Shown here: piece by piece, positions 8,676 through 16,853 of the stretch
Position numbering within the stretch: the stretch's first letter is position 1
Layout of the letters: each line of letters opens with the position of its first letter
Source: UBA2882 sp045542735
GTDB taxonomy: Bacteria > Bacillota > Clostridia > Lachnospirales > Lachnospiraceae
Assembly (NCBI GenBank): GCA_045542735.1
Contig: JAZQLQ010000021.1
Span: forward strand, 164,424 to 228,423
DNA: 64,000 bases
Direction of reading: 5' to 3'
Notes under the pieces: model-generated
What the model was told of the DNA's origin: nothing
Seen by the model: the letters and a program-made list of their open reading frames with translations, nothing else
Databases searched by the model: none
Position numbers and translations under genes: made by a program

Positions 8676-8707
8676 TGCAATAGTTACATTTTAGTGGCTT
8701 TATAAAA

Positions 8708-8730
8708 TTGTGTCACCAATGGTGACACAA
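8708..8730. promoter_or_regulatory. 23-bp palindrome upstream of the DUF1016 gene
   Basis: Two perfect 10-bp arms, TTGTGTCACC and GGTGACACAA, are separated by AAT, just ahead of the GGAAGGTGG ribosome binding site of the nuclease gene. It could be an operator for a dimeric regulator or an RNA hairpin controlling translation. There is no T-run, so it is not a terminator. Confidence 0.5.
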
Positions 8731-8751
8731 AATGGAAGGTGGCAAAAGTTA

Positions 8752-9837
8752 ATGGAGAATACATTGACCAATATCGGACAAAATAGTATTATGGCTAATT
8801 TTGTTAAAACAGATGATATACTGAAAGATATGTGTGGGATTATCGAATCTTCACGACAAGCTGCGTATCAGGCAGTTAATACTTCTCTTGTGCAGAGAAA
8901 CTGGCTTATCGGATATCGTATTGCAGAGGAAGAACTTCAGGGAGAAGGTAGAGCTGAATATGGCGCAAGTGTAATTAAAAAACTTGCAAAAGAACTGACG
9001 GAAGAATATGGGAAAGGATTTACTAAAACGAATCTGTATCATTTCTATTCATTTTACAAGGAATACCCTGAGATTTTCCACTCGGCAAGTGGAAAATTGA
9101 TATTGTCTTGGACTCATTATCGTACCCTATTGCAAGTAAGCGATAAAGCGGCACGTGATTGGTATGAAAAAGAGGCATTAGAACAAACCTGGAGTGTTCA
9201 GACTCTACAGCGGAATATTTCATCCCAATATTATTATCGTATGCTCCAAAACCAGAAGAATGATGTTGTCAGACTGGAAATGCAAGAACTGACATCACAG
9301 TATCAAAACGATAAGTTAGAGTTTATTAAGAATCCGGTTATTGCAGAGTTCTTAGGACTTCCTTCTAATACTGATTTTACAGAAAGTGACTTAGAAAAGA
9401 GTATACTATCTAATTTACAGAAATTTTTGATGGAATTAGGAAAGGGATATGCTTTTGTCGCAAGGCAGCAGCATATTCATACGGAAAAACAAGATTATTA
9501 CATTGACCTCGTATTTTATAATTATATTTTAAAATGTTTTGTTTTGATTGATTTAAAAACAGAGAAGATAACACATCAAGATGTTGGGCAGATGGATATG
9601 TATATTCGTATGTATGATGAGTTGAAGCGAAGTGAGGGAGATAATCCGACGATTGGAATTGTTCTTTGTTCTGATACGGACGAGGATATTGCTCGATATT
9701 CTATTTTGCACGGTAATGAACAATTATTTGCTTCAAAATATAAGTTGTATTTGCCTACAGAGGAAGAATTGAGAGCGGAGATAGAAACTCAGAAAGAGAT
9801 GTTTTATCTTCAACAGCGGGATAATAAAGAAAAATAG
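8752..9837 (+). CDS. DUF1016 (YhcG-type) PD-(D/E)XK nuclease family protein
   Basis: A 361-residue protein of the DUF1016 family. The N-terminal helical DUF1016_N region (about residues 15-160) carries the family pattern around NWLIGYRI and YGKGFTKTNLY. The C-terminal PD-(D/E)XK-like nuclease domain (about residues 190-340) shows DYYIDLVFYN and LIDLKTE as the likely D...(D/E)xK core. Members often sit next to restriction-modification or mobile genes, and their substrate is not established. I chose ATG 8752 because GGAAGGTGG lies at good spacing; GTG 8710 and ATG 8719 fall inside a palindrome. It probably forms one unit with the HNH gene 76 nt upstream. Confidence 0.85.
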   Translation: MENTLTNIGQNSIMANFVKTDDILKDMCGIIESSRQAAYQAVNTSLVQRNWLIGYRIAEEELQGEGRAEYGASVIKKLAKELTEEYGKGFTKTNLYHFYSFYKEYPEIFHSASGKLILSWTHYRTLLQVSDKAARDWYEKEALEQTWSVQTLQRNISSQYYYRMLQNQKNDVVRLEMQELTSQYQNDKLEFIKNPVIAEFLGLPSNTDFTESDLEKSILSNLQKFLMELGKGYAFVARQQHIHTEKQDYYIDLVFYNYILKCFVLIDLKTEKITHQDVGQMDMYIRMYDELKRSEGDNPTIGIVLCSDTDEDIARYSILHGNEQLFASKYKLYLPTEEELRAEIETQKEMFYLQQRDNKEK

Positions 9838-9876
9838 AAAGAATTATTATAAAACATGGTGAGTTGCAATTCTGAT

Positions 9877-9898
9877 GATGAAGAGTTTGGATAAATAA
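9877..9898 (+). repeat. lysS 3'-end repeat, right copy (degenerate lysS tail)
   Basis: This stretch encodes MKSLDK-stop with AGT for serine where lysS uses TCA. The bases before it still resemble the lysS tail but carry a one-base deletion, so it is a vestige rather than a gene. It marks the right border of the 2.7-kb nuclease insertion. Confidence 0.65.
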
Positions 9899-9910
9899 AG
9901 CAAATACAAC

Positions 9911-9942
9911 AAAGGCAGGAACATTTGGTTCCTGCCTTTTCT
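9911..9942. terminator. Bidirectional intrinsic terminator
   Basis: A 12-bp perfect stem (AAAGGCAGGAAC / GTTCCTGCCTTT) with a 5-nt loop is flanked by A and T runs, so it can serve both the nuclease genes and the convergent minus-strand gene. It may have been the original lysS terminator before the insertion. Confidence 0.85.
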
Positions 9943-9953
9943 TTACTAAAATA

Positions 9954-10340
9954 TTAAACCTGACTCAAAAACTCCCGAAATGTTTCATAGGGATAAGTGC
10001 CGCCACCTTTGACGATCATATTGTCGCGCACCTGCAAAAAATCCACAATGCTGACCTCTTTATAGCCACATCCCTGACATTGGAATACATACATGTAGCA
10101 TGCGCGTTTTCCGTTGGGGATTTGGTCAAGAGACTCAATGAGTTTGGCGTTTGCCAGATAATATGCTGCGCTTTCTTCGTGAGAATCGCCAAACATAACC
10201 GGAAGCAGGCATAAATAGGAAGTGTTTTCAATCAATTCTCCCTTACAAAGCTTGCATCTGTCAGTGGTTTTTTCACCGATTTTCATGGCAGCTTTCATAA
10301 TCAACGGTCTAAACAGACGATTAAATAAATCAAGTCCCAT
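9954..10340 (-). CDS. Hypothetical zinc-ribbon-like protein
   Basis: A 128-residue soluble protein. Two CxxC pairs (Cys29/Cys32 and Cys88/Cys91) look like a split zinc ribbon, with an aromatic helical stretch between them. An N-terminal basic, hydrophobic segment (residues 6-20) may be an amphipathic helix. The start is supported by AAGGAT upstream on the minus strand. It lies 19 nt downstream of the membrane protein gene at 10360-10941 and is probably co-transcribed with it. No function is recognised. Confidence 0.75.
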   Translation of the reverse strand: MGLDLFNRLFRPLIMKAAMKIGEKTTDRCKLCKGELIENTSYLCLLPVMFGDSHEESAAYYLANAKLIESLDQIPNGKRACYMYVFQCQGCGYKEVSIVDFLQVRDNMIVKGGGTYPYETFREFLSQV

Positions 10341-10359
10341 AGTTTGTATCCTTTATGAA

Positions 10360-10941
10360 TTATGCATTTTGAGCATTCCTTAAAATATCACAGAAGGTAT
10401 CTGCCTTGGAGATTCCTTCCATTACTTCTGAAGACTGAATGCTATATGTATTGCTGGAAGTAAAGGTGGGGATTCTGGTTCTCTTTCCATTGTAATAAAA
10501 TTCAAAATATACATAGCTGGTGCCGCCCAAGGGTCCTTTGATATAGCTTGAATTGATTTTCTCCAGATCTTTGGCATTTGCTAACTGGAATTCATAAGGA
10601 TTTTGGTATGATACAAAGGCAACACGGCCGTTGGTTTCATCGATGCGTAAAATACCGCCGATGGTGAAAGAACCACTGGTTACGAAGGTGCTGCTTTCTC
10701 CAAAGTTTTGTTCCTTACAGTTTTTCTCCAAGGTCTTTTTTGCAATGATGCCGGTAATCATATTGCCGAATACACACATAAACATGCAAAGACCAAAGAA
10801 TAACATCATGGCAAATATCATAGCTGTCTTAAAAACGTATAAAGCACCCATGCAGATGCTAACGACAAAACCGCCAATTAAGCTGATTGCCAAAAGGATA
10901 GCTCCTTCAATGAGCATAAATTTGAAATTGATTTTTTTCAT
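10360..10941 (-). CDS. Hypothetical membrane protein
   Basis: A 193-residue protein with two hydrophobic helices near the N-terminus (about residues 8-32 and 36-68). A soluble C-terminal domain (about residues 80-190) is rich in beta-type sequence, with GSFTIGGILRID and a TSYVYFEF strand. The layout suggests a membrane-anchored protein with a small beta domain. A clear GGGAGATATACTT ribosome binding region precedes the start on the minus strand. It is paired with the zinc-ribbon-like gene downstream. Family and function are not recognised. Confidence 0.75.
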   Translation of the reverse strand: MKKINFKFMLIEGAILLAISLIGGFVVSICMGALYVFKTAMIFAMMLFFGLCMFMCVFGNMITGIIAKKTLEKNCKEQNFGESSTFVTSGSFTIGGILRIDETNGRVAFVSYQNPYEFQLANAKDLEKINSSYIKGPLGGTSYVYFEFYYNGKRTRIPTFTSSNTYSIQSSEVMEGISKADTFCDILRNAQNA

Positions 10942-11054
10942 AAGTATATCTCCCTTTCATAAATTAGTCGCACTTATTATATTACATTTTTTGCAAAATT
11001 AAAATGTTAAAATTGTTTAACGGTATTTATTACCGTAAAAGTGGTAAAAGAAAG

Positions 11055-11083
11055 TTGTCTTGATTTATTCGGAGGTATATAAT
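11055..11083 (+). promoter_or_regulatory. Promoter for the plsC-like gene
   Basis: A -35 box TTGTCT (11055-11060), a 17-nt spacer and a perfect -10 TATAAT (11078-11083) end about 40 nt before the start codon. A small palindrome, ACGGTA / TACCGT, lies at about 11020-11036 between the two divergent genes. Confidence 0.6.
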
Positions 11084-11124
11084 GCTTTTTGTATTTTAAA
11101 ACGAGATGAGAGTGTGGATGACAA

Positions 11125-11844
11125 ATGTTAAGATTTTACTATATTATTATGCGAAATATCTTGGTGCTTCCGCCGATTATAAGAAAACTACGTCGTTTAA
11201 CAGAGAATAACACATCGGAAGCAGACTGCTATGCCTATTTGCGGCGGCTTGTGAAGCGGATAAAAAGGACCGGATTTATTCGTACCGAAATATATGGCAC
11301 AGAAAATTTGCCAAAGGAAGGTGGCTATGTCATGTATCCCAATCACCAAGGCAAATATGATGCATATGGTGTAGTGTATGGGCATGAAACACCTTGCACG
11401 GTTGTCATGGACAAAGCCCGTTCTTATTTTCCTTTCATTAGAGATTTGCTGGATATGATCCGTGCCAAACGATTGGATAAAAAAGATCCGAAGCAGGCTT
11501 TTGGGATTATCAATCAAGTGGCGGAAGAAGTAAAATTGGGCAGGCGCTATATTATTTTCCCCGAGGGAGGATATGACAAGGCGAAGAAGAATGCCTTGTA
11601 CGAGTTTAAGGCAGGTTGCTTTAAGGCTTCTGTTAGATCCAAGACACCCATTGTGCCGGTGGTGTTGATAGATTCTTATAAGGCCATGGATAGTTTTATT
11701 ATTGGCTGCGTTACCACTCAAGTGCATTTTTTACCGGCCATTCCATATGAAGAATATAAAGATATGAAGTCTGCACAAATTGCCCAATTGGTCAAAGATA
11801 AAATATATGAAAAAATCTGTGAACTGAAAAAGGTTTCGTGTTGA
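11125..11844 (+). CDS. plsC: PlsC-family 1-acylglycerol-3-phosphate acyltransferase
   Basis: Predicted to acylate lysophosphatidic acid to phosphatidic acid in membrane lipid synthesis. It has the acyltransferase signature as NHQGKYD (normally NHxxxxD, here preceded by MYP) near residue 73 and FPEGGY in place of the usual FPEGTR near residue 147. The second motif is therefore slightly divergent, as in several Clostridia paralogues. The N-terminus is moderately hydrophobic, fitting a membrane-associated enzyme. At 239 residues the length is normal. The start has only a weak ribosome binding site; ATG 11149 is an alternative. The promoter of the next operon overlaps its stop codon. Confidence 0.85.
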   Translation: MLRFYYIIMRNILVLPPIIRKLRRLTENNTSEADCYAYLRRLVKRIKRTGFIRTEIYGTENLPKEGGYVMYPNHQGKYDAYGVVYGHETPCTVVMDKARSYFPFIRDLLDMIRAKRLDKKDPKQAFGIINQVAEEVKLGRRYIIFPEGGYDKAKKNALYEFKAGCFKASVRSKTPIVPVVLIDSYKAMDSFIIGCVTTQVHFLPAIPYEEYKDMKSAQIAQLVKDKIYEKICELKKVSC

Positions 11845-11869
11845 CAAAAATAAATTGCTTTGTTATCAT
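11841..11869 (+). promoter_or_regulatory. Promoter of the T-box/aspS operon
   Basis: TTGACA (11841-11846), a 17-nt spacer and TATCAT (11864-11869). The -35 box overlaps the TGA of the preceding gene. Transcription would start near 11876, at the base of T-box stem I. Confidence 0.75.
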
Positions 11870-11872
11870 TTT

Positions 11873-12083
11873 CTTCGGAGACTCGGCTTTTGTGGAAAGT
11901 CTGTCAGGGAGAACGCGTCACCGACTGAAAGCGTGTTTGAGATGAGTAGTAAGCTTGGGAACACTCCGAGGTATGTATAATTTTATAATGAAAAGAGGAT
12001 ACTATATGTATCAATGCGGGTGGCACCGCGGGTAAAACATGTTTACTCGTCCCGGGAATATGAATCAATATTCCCGGGGCTTT
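11873..12083 (+). promoter_or_regulatory. T-box leader, Asn specifier with overlapping Glu codon
   Basis: A tRNA-sensing riboswitch that lets the operon be read when charged tRNA is scarce. Stem I closes with CGGAG (11876-11880) and CTCCG (11964-11968). The specifier AAC (11960-11962) is followed by A and then the closing stem, the same geometry as in the well-known glyQS T-box. The preceding base makes GAAC, so GAA (Glu) overlaps AAC (Asn). The T-box proper, TGGCACCGCGG, is at 12021-12031; its TGGC would pair with a tRNA ending GCCA, as tRNA-Asn and tRNA-Glu usually do. The terminator is an 11-bp stem (CCCGGGAATAT, 12051-12061, with 12068-12078) followed by a T-rich tract. It controls aspS-gatC, gatA and gatB. 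Confidence 0.93.
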
Positions 12084-12108
12084 TATATTTATTTAAGGAG
12101 GTTTTAGT

Positions 12109-14181
12109 ATGTATAGAACACTATTCTGCAACGACATACGCGATGAGCATGTGGGAAAAACAGTTCAGCTTGCAGGCTGGGTGGATGTTGTACGTGACCA
12201 CGGTGGAGTTATCTTTATTGATTTGCGTGACTACACAGGGGTAACACAGGTGGTTGTCCACAATGAGGAGTTACTAAAGAATGTAAACCGTGAAACAGTT
12301 ATTTCTGTCAGCGGTATTGTAAATAAGAGAGATGAAGAAACGGTAAATGAAAAGATTGCAACCGGTTATGTAGAATTGGTGGCAGACACTTTACAGGTAC
12401 TTGGAAAGAGTTGTAACATGCTTCCTTTTGAAGTGAGAAATTCTCATTTGAGTAAAGATGAGCTTCGTCTCAAATATCGTTACTTAGATCTTCGTAATCC
12501 CAAGCATCATGACAATATCGTGAAGAGATCTCAGATTATCCGTCATATGCGTAATAAAATGGAGGAAATGAATTTCCTTGATATGCAGACACCGATTTTG
12601 ACAGCATCCTCTCCGGAAGGTGCCCGTGACTTTTTGGTGCCCAGTCGTAAGCATCCCGGAAAGTTTTATGCACTTCCCCAGGCGCCGCAGCAGTTTAAAC
12701 AGCTTTTGATGGTGTCCGGATTTGACCGTTACTTCCAGGTTGCACCTTGTTTCAGAGATGAAGATGCCAGAGCAGACCGCTCACCCGGTGAATTTTATCA
12801 GCTGGACTTTGAGATGGCATTTGCTACACAGGAAGAGGTACTTGAGGTGTGTGAAGAGGTTATCTATGATACCTTCACAGCATTTACGAATAAGAAAGTG
12901 ACACCCAGACCTTTCCGTCGTATCACCTATGCGGACGCTATGATGACATACGGTTCTGATAAACCGGATTTACGCAATCCTTTGATTATCTGTGATCTTA
13001 CCGATTTCTTTGCAGATGTGGACTTCCCTGCATTTAAAGGAAAACCGGTAAGAGGTATTGTGGCTGACTGTACAGGCAAATCCAAAAAGTTTTTTGAGGA
13101 TTCCCTCAAATTTGCCACATCAGCAGAAGTGGGATTGGGCGGTCTCGGATACATTACCTTAAAAGAAGGTGTATTCGCAGGTCCCATTGCCAAGTTCTTA
13201 AGCGATGCGAAGAAACAGGAAATCGTGGAACTGACAGGCGTTAAAGAAGGAGAGACATTATTCTTTATCTGTGATGATAAGAAAAGTGATACCGAAAAGA
13301 AAGCGGGTCATATCCGTTCTTATTTGGCAAGAAAAGACCAGTTGGATTTGATTCGTGACGATGCGTTTGAATTCTGCTTTATTGTAGATTTCCCTATGTA
13401 TGAAATTGATGAAGAAACAGGGGATACTATTTTTACCCACAATCCATTCTCTATGCCTCAGGGTGGTATGGATGCTCTTTTGGGTGAAGACCCTACCGAG
13501 ATTTTAGCTTATCAGTATGACTTGGTATGTAATGGTATTGAGCTTGCTTCCGGTGCGGTTCGTAACCATGACATTGATATCATGAAAAAAGCATTTGAAA
13601 TCGCAGGATACTCTGAAGATGAGTTGAAAAAGAGATTTAATGCTCTTTATACTGCATTCCAGTATGGTGCACCGCCTCATGCAGGTATGGCACCTGGTAT
13701 TGACCGTACTGTTATGCTTCTTACCGATGAGGAAAAGATTTTAGAAGTTATTGCATTTCCTCTTAACGGTAATGCCCAGGATTTATTATTGGGTGCACCC
13801 GGCGAAGTTACCAACCAGCAGTTGGAAGATGTGCATCTTCTTGGAAACAGTAATGCGCTTGCGGCACGCGGTCTTACAACGGGCGGCAAAGCAAAAGGTG
13901 AAAAACGCTCCACGTTTTCAAATGATCAGCAGCTCAATCAGTTATCCTTGACAGAAAAAGAAGAAAAGGATATGCAGGATATCTTTAAAATGATGAAAGA
14001 GCATGAGGATGCGTTAAAAGATATTGACACAGAAAACGTTGAAGAAATGGTACATGTAATGCCTATGACCAATGTGTTACGTGAGGATGAGAGAGAACAA
14101 AAATTCTCAAGGGAAAGCCTGTTGGAAGGTGCACCCGAGCGTAGTGACGACAGTTGGCAAGTGCCAAGACTTGTAAAGTGA
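12109..14181 (+). CDS. aspS: Aspartate--tRNA ligase fused to GatC
   Basis: A 690-residue fusion. Residues 1 to about 575 form a complete bacterial-type AspRS: OB-fold anticodon domain, class II core with FRDEDARADRSPGEFYQLD (motif 2 region, about 215-233), GAD insertion domain and motif 3 GIDRTVML. His31 occupies the place linked in other AspRSs to recognition of tRNA-Asn as well as tRNA-Asp, which points to a non-discriminating enzyme. After a linker of about 35 residues, residues 612-690 match GatC, the small GatCAB subunit that clamps GatA to GatB, including its C-terminal VPRLV. A free GatC is usually about 95 residues and encoded separately. With gatA and gatB next, the product probably makes Asp-tRNA-Asn and hands it to the amidotransferase. 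AAGGAGG precedes the ATG. Confidence 0.93.
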   Translation: MYRTLFCNDIRDEHVGKTVQLAGWVDVVRDHGGVIFIDLRDYTGVTQVVVHNEELLKNVNRETVISVSGIVNKRDEETVNEKIATGYVELVADTLQVLGKSCNMLPFEVRNSHLSKDELRLKYRYLDLRNPKHHDNIVKRSQIIRHMRNKMEEMNFLDMQTPILTASSPEGARDFLVPSRKHPGKFYALPQAPQQFKQLLMVSGFDRYFQVAPCFRDEDARADRSPGEFYQLDFEMAFATQEEVLEVCEEVIYDTFTAFTNKKVTPRPFRRITYADAMMTYGSDKPDLRNPLIICDLTDFFADVDFPAFKGKPVRGIVADCTGKSKKFFEDSLKFATSAEVGLGGLGYITLKEGVFAGPIAKFLSDAKKQEIVELTGVKEGETLFFICDDKKSDTEKKAGHIRSYLARKDQLDLIRDDAFEFCFIVDFPMYEIDEETGDTIFTHNPFSMPQGGMDALLGEDPTEILAYQYDLVCNGIELASGAVRNHDIDIMKKAFEIAGYSEDELKKRFNALYTAFQYGAPPHAGMAPGIDRTVMLLTDEEKILEVIAFPLNGNAQDLLLGAPGEVTNQQLEDVHLLGNSNALAARGLTTGGKAKGEKRSTFSNDQQLNQLSLTEKEEKDMQDIFKMMKEHEDALKDIDTENVEEMVHVMPMTNVLREDEREQKFSRESLLEGAPERSDDSWQVPRLVK

Positions 14182-14191
14182 GGTGCGTAAA

Positions 14192-15376
14192 ATGAGTAAT
14201 TATACGGTTAAATTATCAGATAAAGGAACAATTGCAGTCGATGATACCATTCTGGTAAAGGGTGTTCAAAGTGCTGCGGGTTCTCGTATATTAGAGGGAT
14301 TTAAGCCTCTCTTTAGTGCGGAAGCAGTTGTGCGTCTTGAAAATGCCGGTTATGAGATGGCAGGAAAGACTCATGTGGGTGAGTTCGGCTTGGATTTAGT
14401 AGGTGAGTTTTCATACTATGCACAAACAGAAGGAAGTCTCAAGGGAGCGGCTGCACAGGCGGTTGCAGAGAAAGATGTAAAAGCGGCTCTTGGTGTGGAT
14501 ATGAATGGTTCTACCAGAAGGGCAGCAGCACTTTCCGGTGTAGACTTTTTAAAACCTACCTATGGTACTGTGTCCCGTTACGGCATTATTTCCTGCGCGG
14601 CATCCGGTGAGCAGCTCGGTGTTTATGCCGGTGATGTGGAAGGAATTAAAGAAATCATGGACGTGATTGCCGGTCATGATGAAAAAGACGGTACTTCCTT
14701 AAAAGAAGAAAAGTATCAGTACAGTACACAGGATGAAGTGAGCGGTAAACGTGTCTGTGTAGTCAAAGAACTGCTTCAAAAAGCGGATGAGGCTGTAGTC
14801 AAAAAAGTCAATGCATATGCAGATAAACTCCGTGCGGCAGGTGTTGTAGTGGAAGAGGTTTCTTTTGATTTTGTTGACGCTGCAAATACGGCTTGGCAGA
14901 TTCTTATGACTGCAGAAACCTGTAATAATGTTTCCAGATACGATGGAGTAAAATATGGTCATCGTGCTGCGGAATATAAAAATATTGATGAGTTGTATGT
15001 AAATACCCGTACGGAAGGATTTAACTTCCTGACTAAATCAGTGATTCTTTACGGCTCAGATGTGTTATCCAAGAACCGTTATGAAGATTGCTATGGTAAA
15101 TCATTGAAAGTGCGTCGTGTTGTGGCGGAAAAATATGCGGCACTTATGGAACAATATGATGCAGTATTAACTCCTGCTTGCAGTAAATGTGCATATGATG
15201 CATATGAGATTGACAATGCATTTGAAGTAGTATTTAAAGAAAGCGTATTTACGGCAATTCCCAATCTGATTGGTACACCTGCATTGGTGAGCGGCGGCGT
15301 ACAGTTGATGGGTAAAGCATTTGACGAAAGCGTACTTCTCAGTCTTGCAGGAAGTGCAGAAAGGGCGGGTGAATAA
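14192..15376 (+). CDS. gatA: GatA-like amidotransferase subunit, shortened and lacking catalytic Lys
   Basis: Amidase-signature protein corresponding to GatA, which normally releases ammonia from glutamine for GatB. At 394 residues it is about 90 shorter than usual, mainly because the N-terminal helical part is missing. The core aligns through LKPTYGTVSRYG. The nucleophile serine is kept (in DMNGSTRRAA) and a Ser is kept at the cis-Ser position (in EGSLKGAAA). The catalytic Lys of the GIxxGIKDN motif is replaced by Asp17 (IAVDDTILVKG), and the glycine-rich loop is altered. Glutaminase activity is therefore doubtful; it may be structural or use another ammonia source. ATG 14192 has GAGGTG at good spacing; GTG 14183 is an alternative. 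It follows aspS-gatC by 10 nt. Confidence 0.85.
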   Translation: MSNYTVKLSDKGTIAVDDTILVKGVQSAAGSRILEGFKPLFSAEAVVRLENAGYEMAGKTHVGEFGLDLVGEFSYYAQTEGSLKGAAAQAVAEKDVKAALGVDMNGSTRRAAALSGVDFLKPTYGTVSRYGIISCAASGEQLGVYAGDVEGIKEIMDVIAGHDEKDGTSLKEEKYQYSTQDEVSGKRVCVVKELLQKADEAVVKKVNAYADKLRAAGVVVEEVSFDFVDAANTAWQILMTAETCNNVSRYDGVKYGHRAAEYKNIDELYVNTRTEGFNFLTKSVILYGSDVLSKNRYEDCYGKSLKVRRVVAEKYAALMEQYDAVLTPACSKCAYDAYEIDNAFEVVFKESVFTAIPNLIGTPALVSGGVQLMGKAFDESVLLSLAGSAERAGE

Positions 15377-15378
15377 TT

Positions 15379-16809
15379 ATGAAATATGAACTTGTCATCG
15401 GACTTGAGACACATGTGGAATTAAATACAAAATCCAAGATTTTCTGTTCTTGCGGCGGTCACTCCGAAGCGAAGGAGCCCAATGATTGTGTATGCCCTGC
15501 TTGTAGCGGTATGCCCGGTATGCTGCCGGTTATGAACAAAAAAGTAGTGGAACTTGCTGTGACAGCCGGACTTATGCTCAATTGTGAAATCAGCAGATAT
15601 ACCACATTTGATAAAAAGAATTACTATTATCCGGACCTTCCTTGTGCATATCAGATTACCCAGTTGAATCATCCGATTTGTACCAACGGTCTTGTGACAT
15701 TAAAGACTTCTGAAGGCACAAGAGATATTCGCATTAAACAGATCCATATGGAAGAGGATGCGGGTAAATTGGTGCATGTAGGTAAAGCATCTTTGGTAGA
15801 CTTCAACCGTACCAGTGTGCCGTTGATTGAGATTGTTACACAGCCTGATTTCCGTAGCGCAGAAGAAGTATTGGTATATTTAAATAAATTAAAATCCATG
15901 TTCCGCGCCGGCGGTATTTCCGAATGTGAAGAAGGCGCAATGCGTTGTGACGTCAATATCTCCGTGCGTCCCGAAGGTAGCGAAGAGTTTGGTGTCCGTT
16001 CTGAGATTAAAAATATGGCATCTTTTGAAGCAATCGAAAAAGCAATCCGTTATGAAGCACAGCGTCATATGGATGCTATTGAATTTGAGACAGAAGAGTT
16101 GGTACAGGAAACCAGACGTTATGACGATGCAAGCGGTAAGACCTTTGCTATGAGAAATAAAGAGACAGAGGCTGATTACCGTTATTTCCCTGATGCAAAT
16201 CTGATGCCCATTATCATCGATGACGAATGGTTAGAGCAGATTAAAGCAGCCAAACCGGTAGAAATTGATGCAAAGGCGGATGCTTACAGAGAAGCCGGTA
16301 TTTCTGAAAAAGAAATCGATATGTTAATCCACAATCACAATGTAAGTAAATTGTTGGATGACGTAGTTGCTAAGGGATGTGATGCGAAAAATGCCGCAGG
16401 CTGGATTTTGACGGACTGTGCAGGTATCTTGCGTAAAAATGGCAAACTCCTTGGTGATTTGGAGATTACGGCAGAAGACCTTGCAACCATTATCAAGATG
16501 GTAGACAGTGGTGATGTCAACAGAATGAGCGGAAGAAAGATTTTGACCGCTGTGATAGAAGAGAAGGTAGACCCTGTAGCATATTGTAAAGAAAATGGTC
16601 TTGATACCAAGGTAGACACTTCTACCATTGAAAGTGTCATGGACCGTGTGTTTGCTGAAAATGCCCAGGCCATCGAAGACTACAAAAATGGTAAGATTAA
16701 AGCAAAACAGGCATTATTCGGTGCCTGCATGAGAGAGTTGAAGAATACGGCAGATACTGCAGTGATCAAAGAAGTTTTGGAGAAAAAATTAGCAGATGTG
16801 ATTCAATAA
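15379..16809 (+). CDS. gatB: Asp/Glu-tRNA amidotransferase subunit B
   Basis: GatB phosphorylates the side chain of Asp-tRNA-Asn or Glu-tRNA-Gln and replaces the phosphate with ammonia. At 476 residues it is full length. It begins with the conserved ELVIGLETHVEL and carries a cysteine-rich zinc site (FCSC... and CVCPACSGMPG, residues about 26-50). The DRKNYYYPDLPxxYQITQ signature is present as DKKNYYYPDLPCAYQIT, and the C-terminal YqeY-like tRNA-binding tail (about 330-476) is complete. Unlike the GatA neighbour, it shows no loss of key residues. It starts 2 nt after the gatA stop codon and shares the T-box. Confidence 0.95.
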   Translation: MKYELVIGLETHVELNTKSKIFCSCGGHSEAKEPNDCVCPACSGMPGMLPVMNKKVVELAVTAGLMLNCEISRYTTFDKKNYYYPDLPCAYQITQLNHPICTNGLVTLKTSEGTRDIRIKQIHMEEDAGKLVHVGKASLVDFNRTSVPLIEIVTQPDFRSAEEVLVYLNKLKSMFRAGGISECEEGAMRCDVNISVRPEGSEEFGVRSEIKNMASFEAIEKAIRYEAQRHMDAIEFETEELVQETRRYDDASGKTFAMRNKETEADYRYFPDANLMPIIIDDEWLEQIKAAKPVEIDAKADAYREAGISEKEIDMLIHNHNVSKLLDDVVAKGCDAKNAAGWILTDCAGILRKNGKLLGDLEITAEDLATIIKMVDSGDVNRMSGRKILTAVIEEKVDPVAYCKENGLDTKVDTSTIESVMDRVFAENAQAIEDYKNGKIKAKQALFGACMRELKNTADTAVIKEVLEKKLADVIQ

Positions 16810-16853
16810 ACTCCATGCATATAAACATAAGTAATAAAACATAAGTATTAAAA

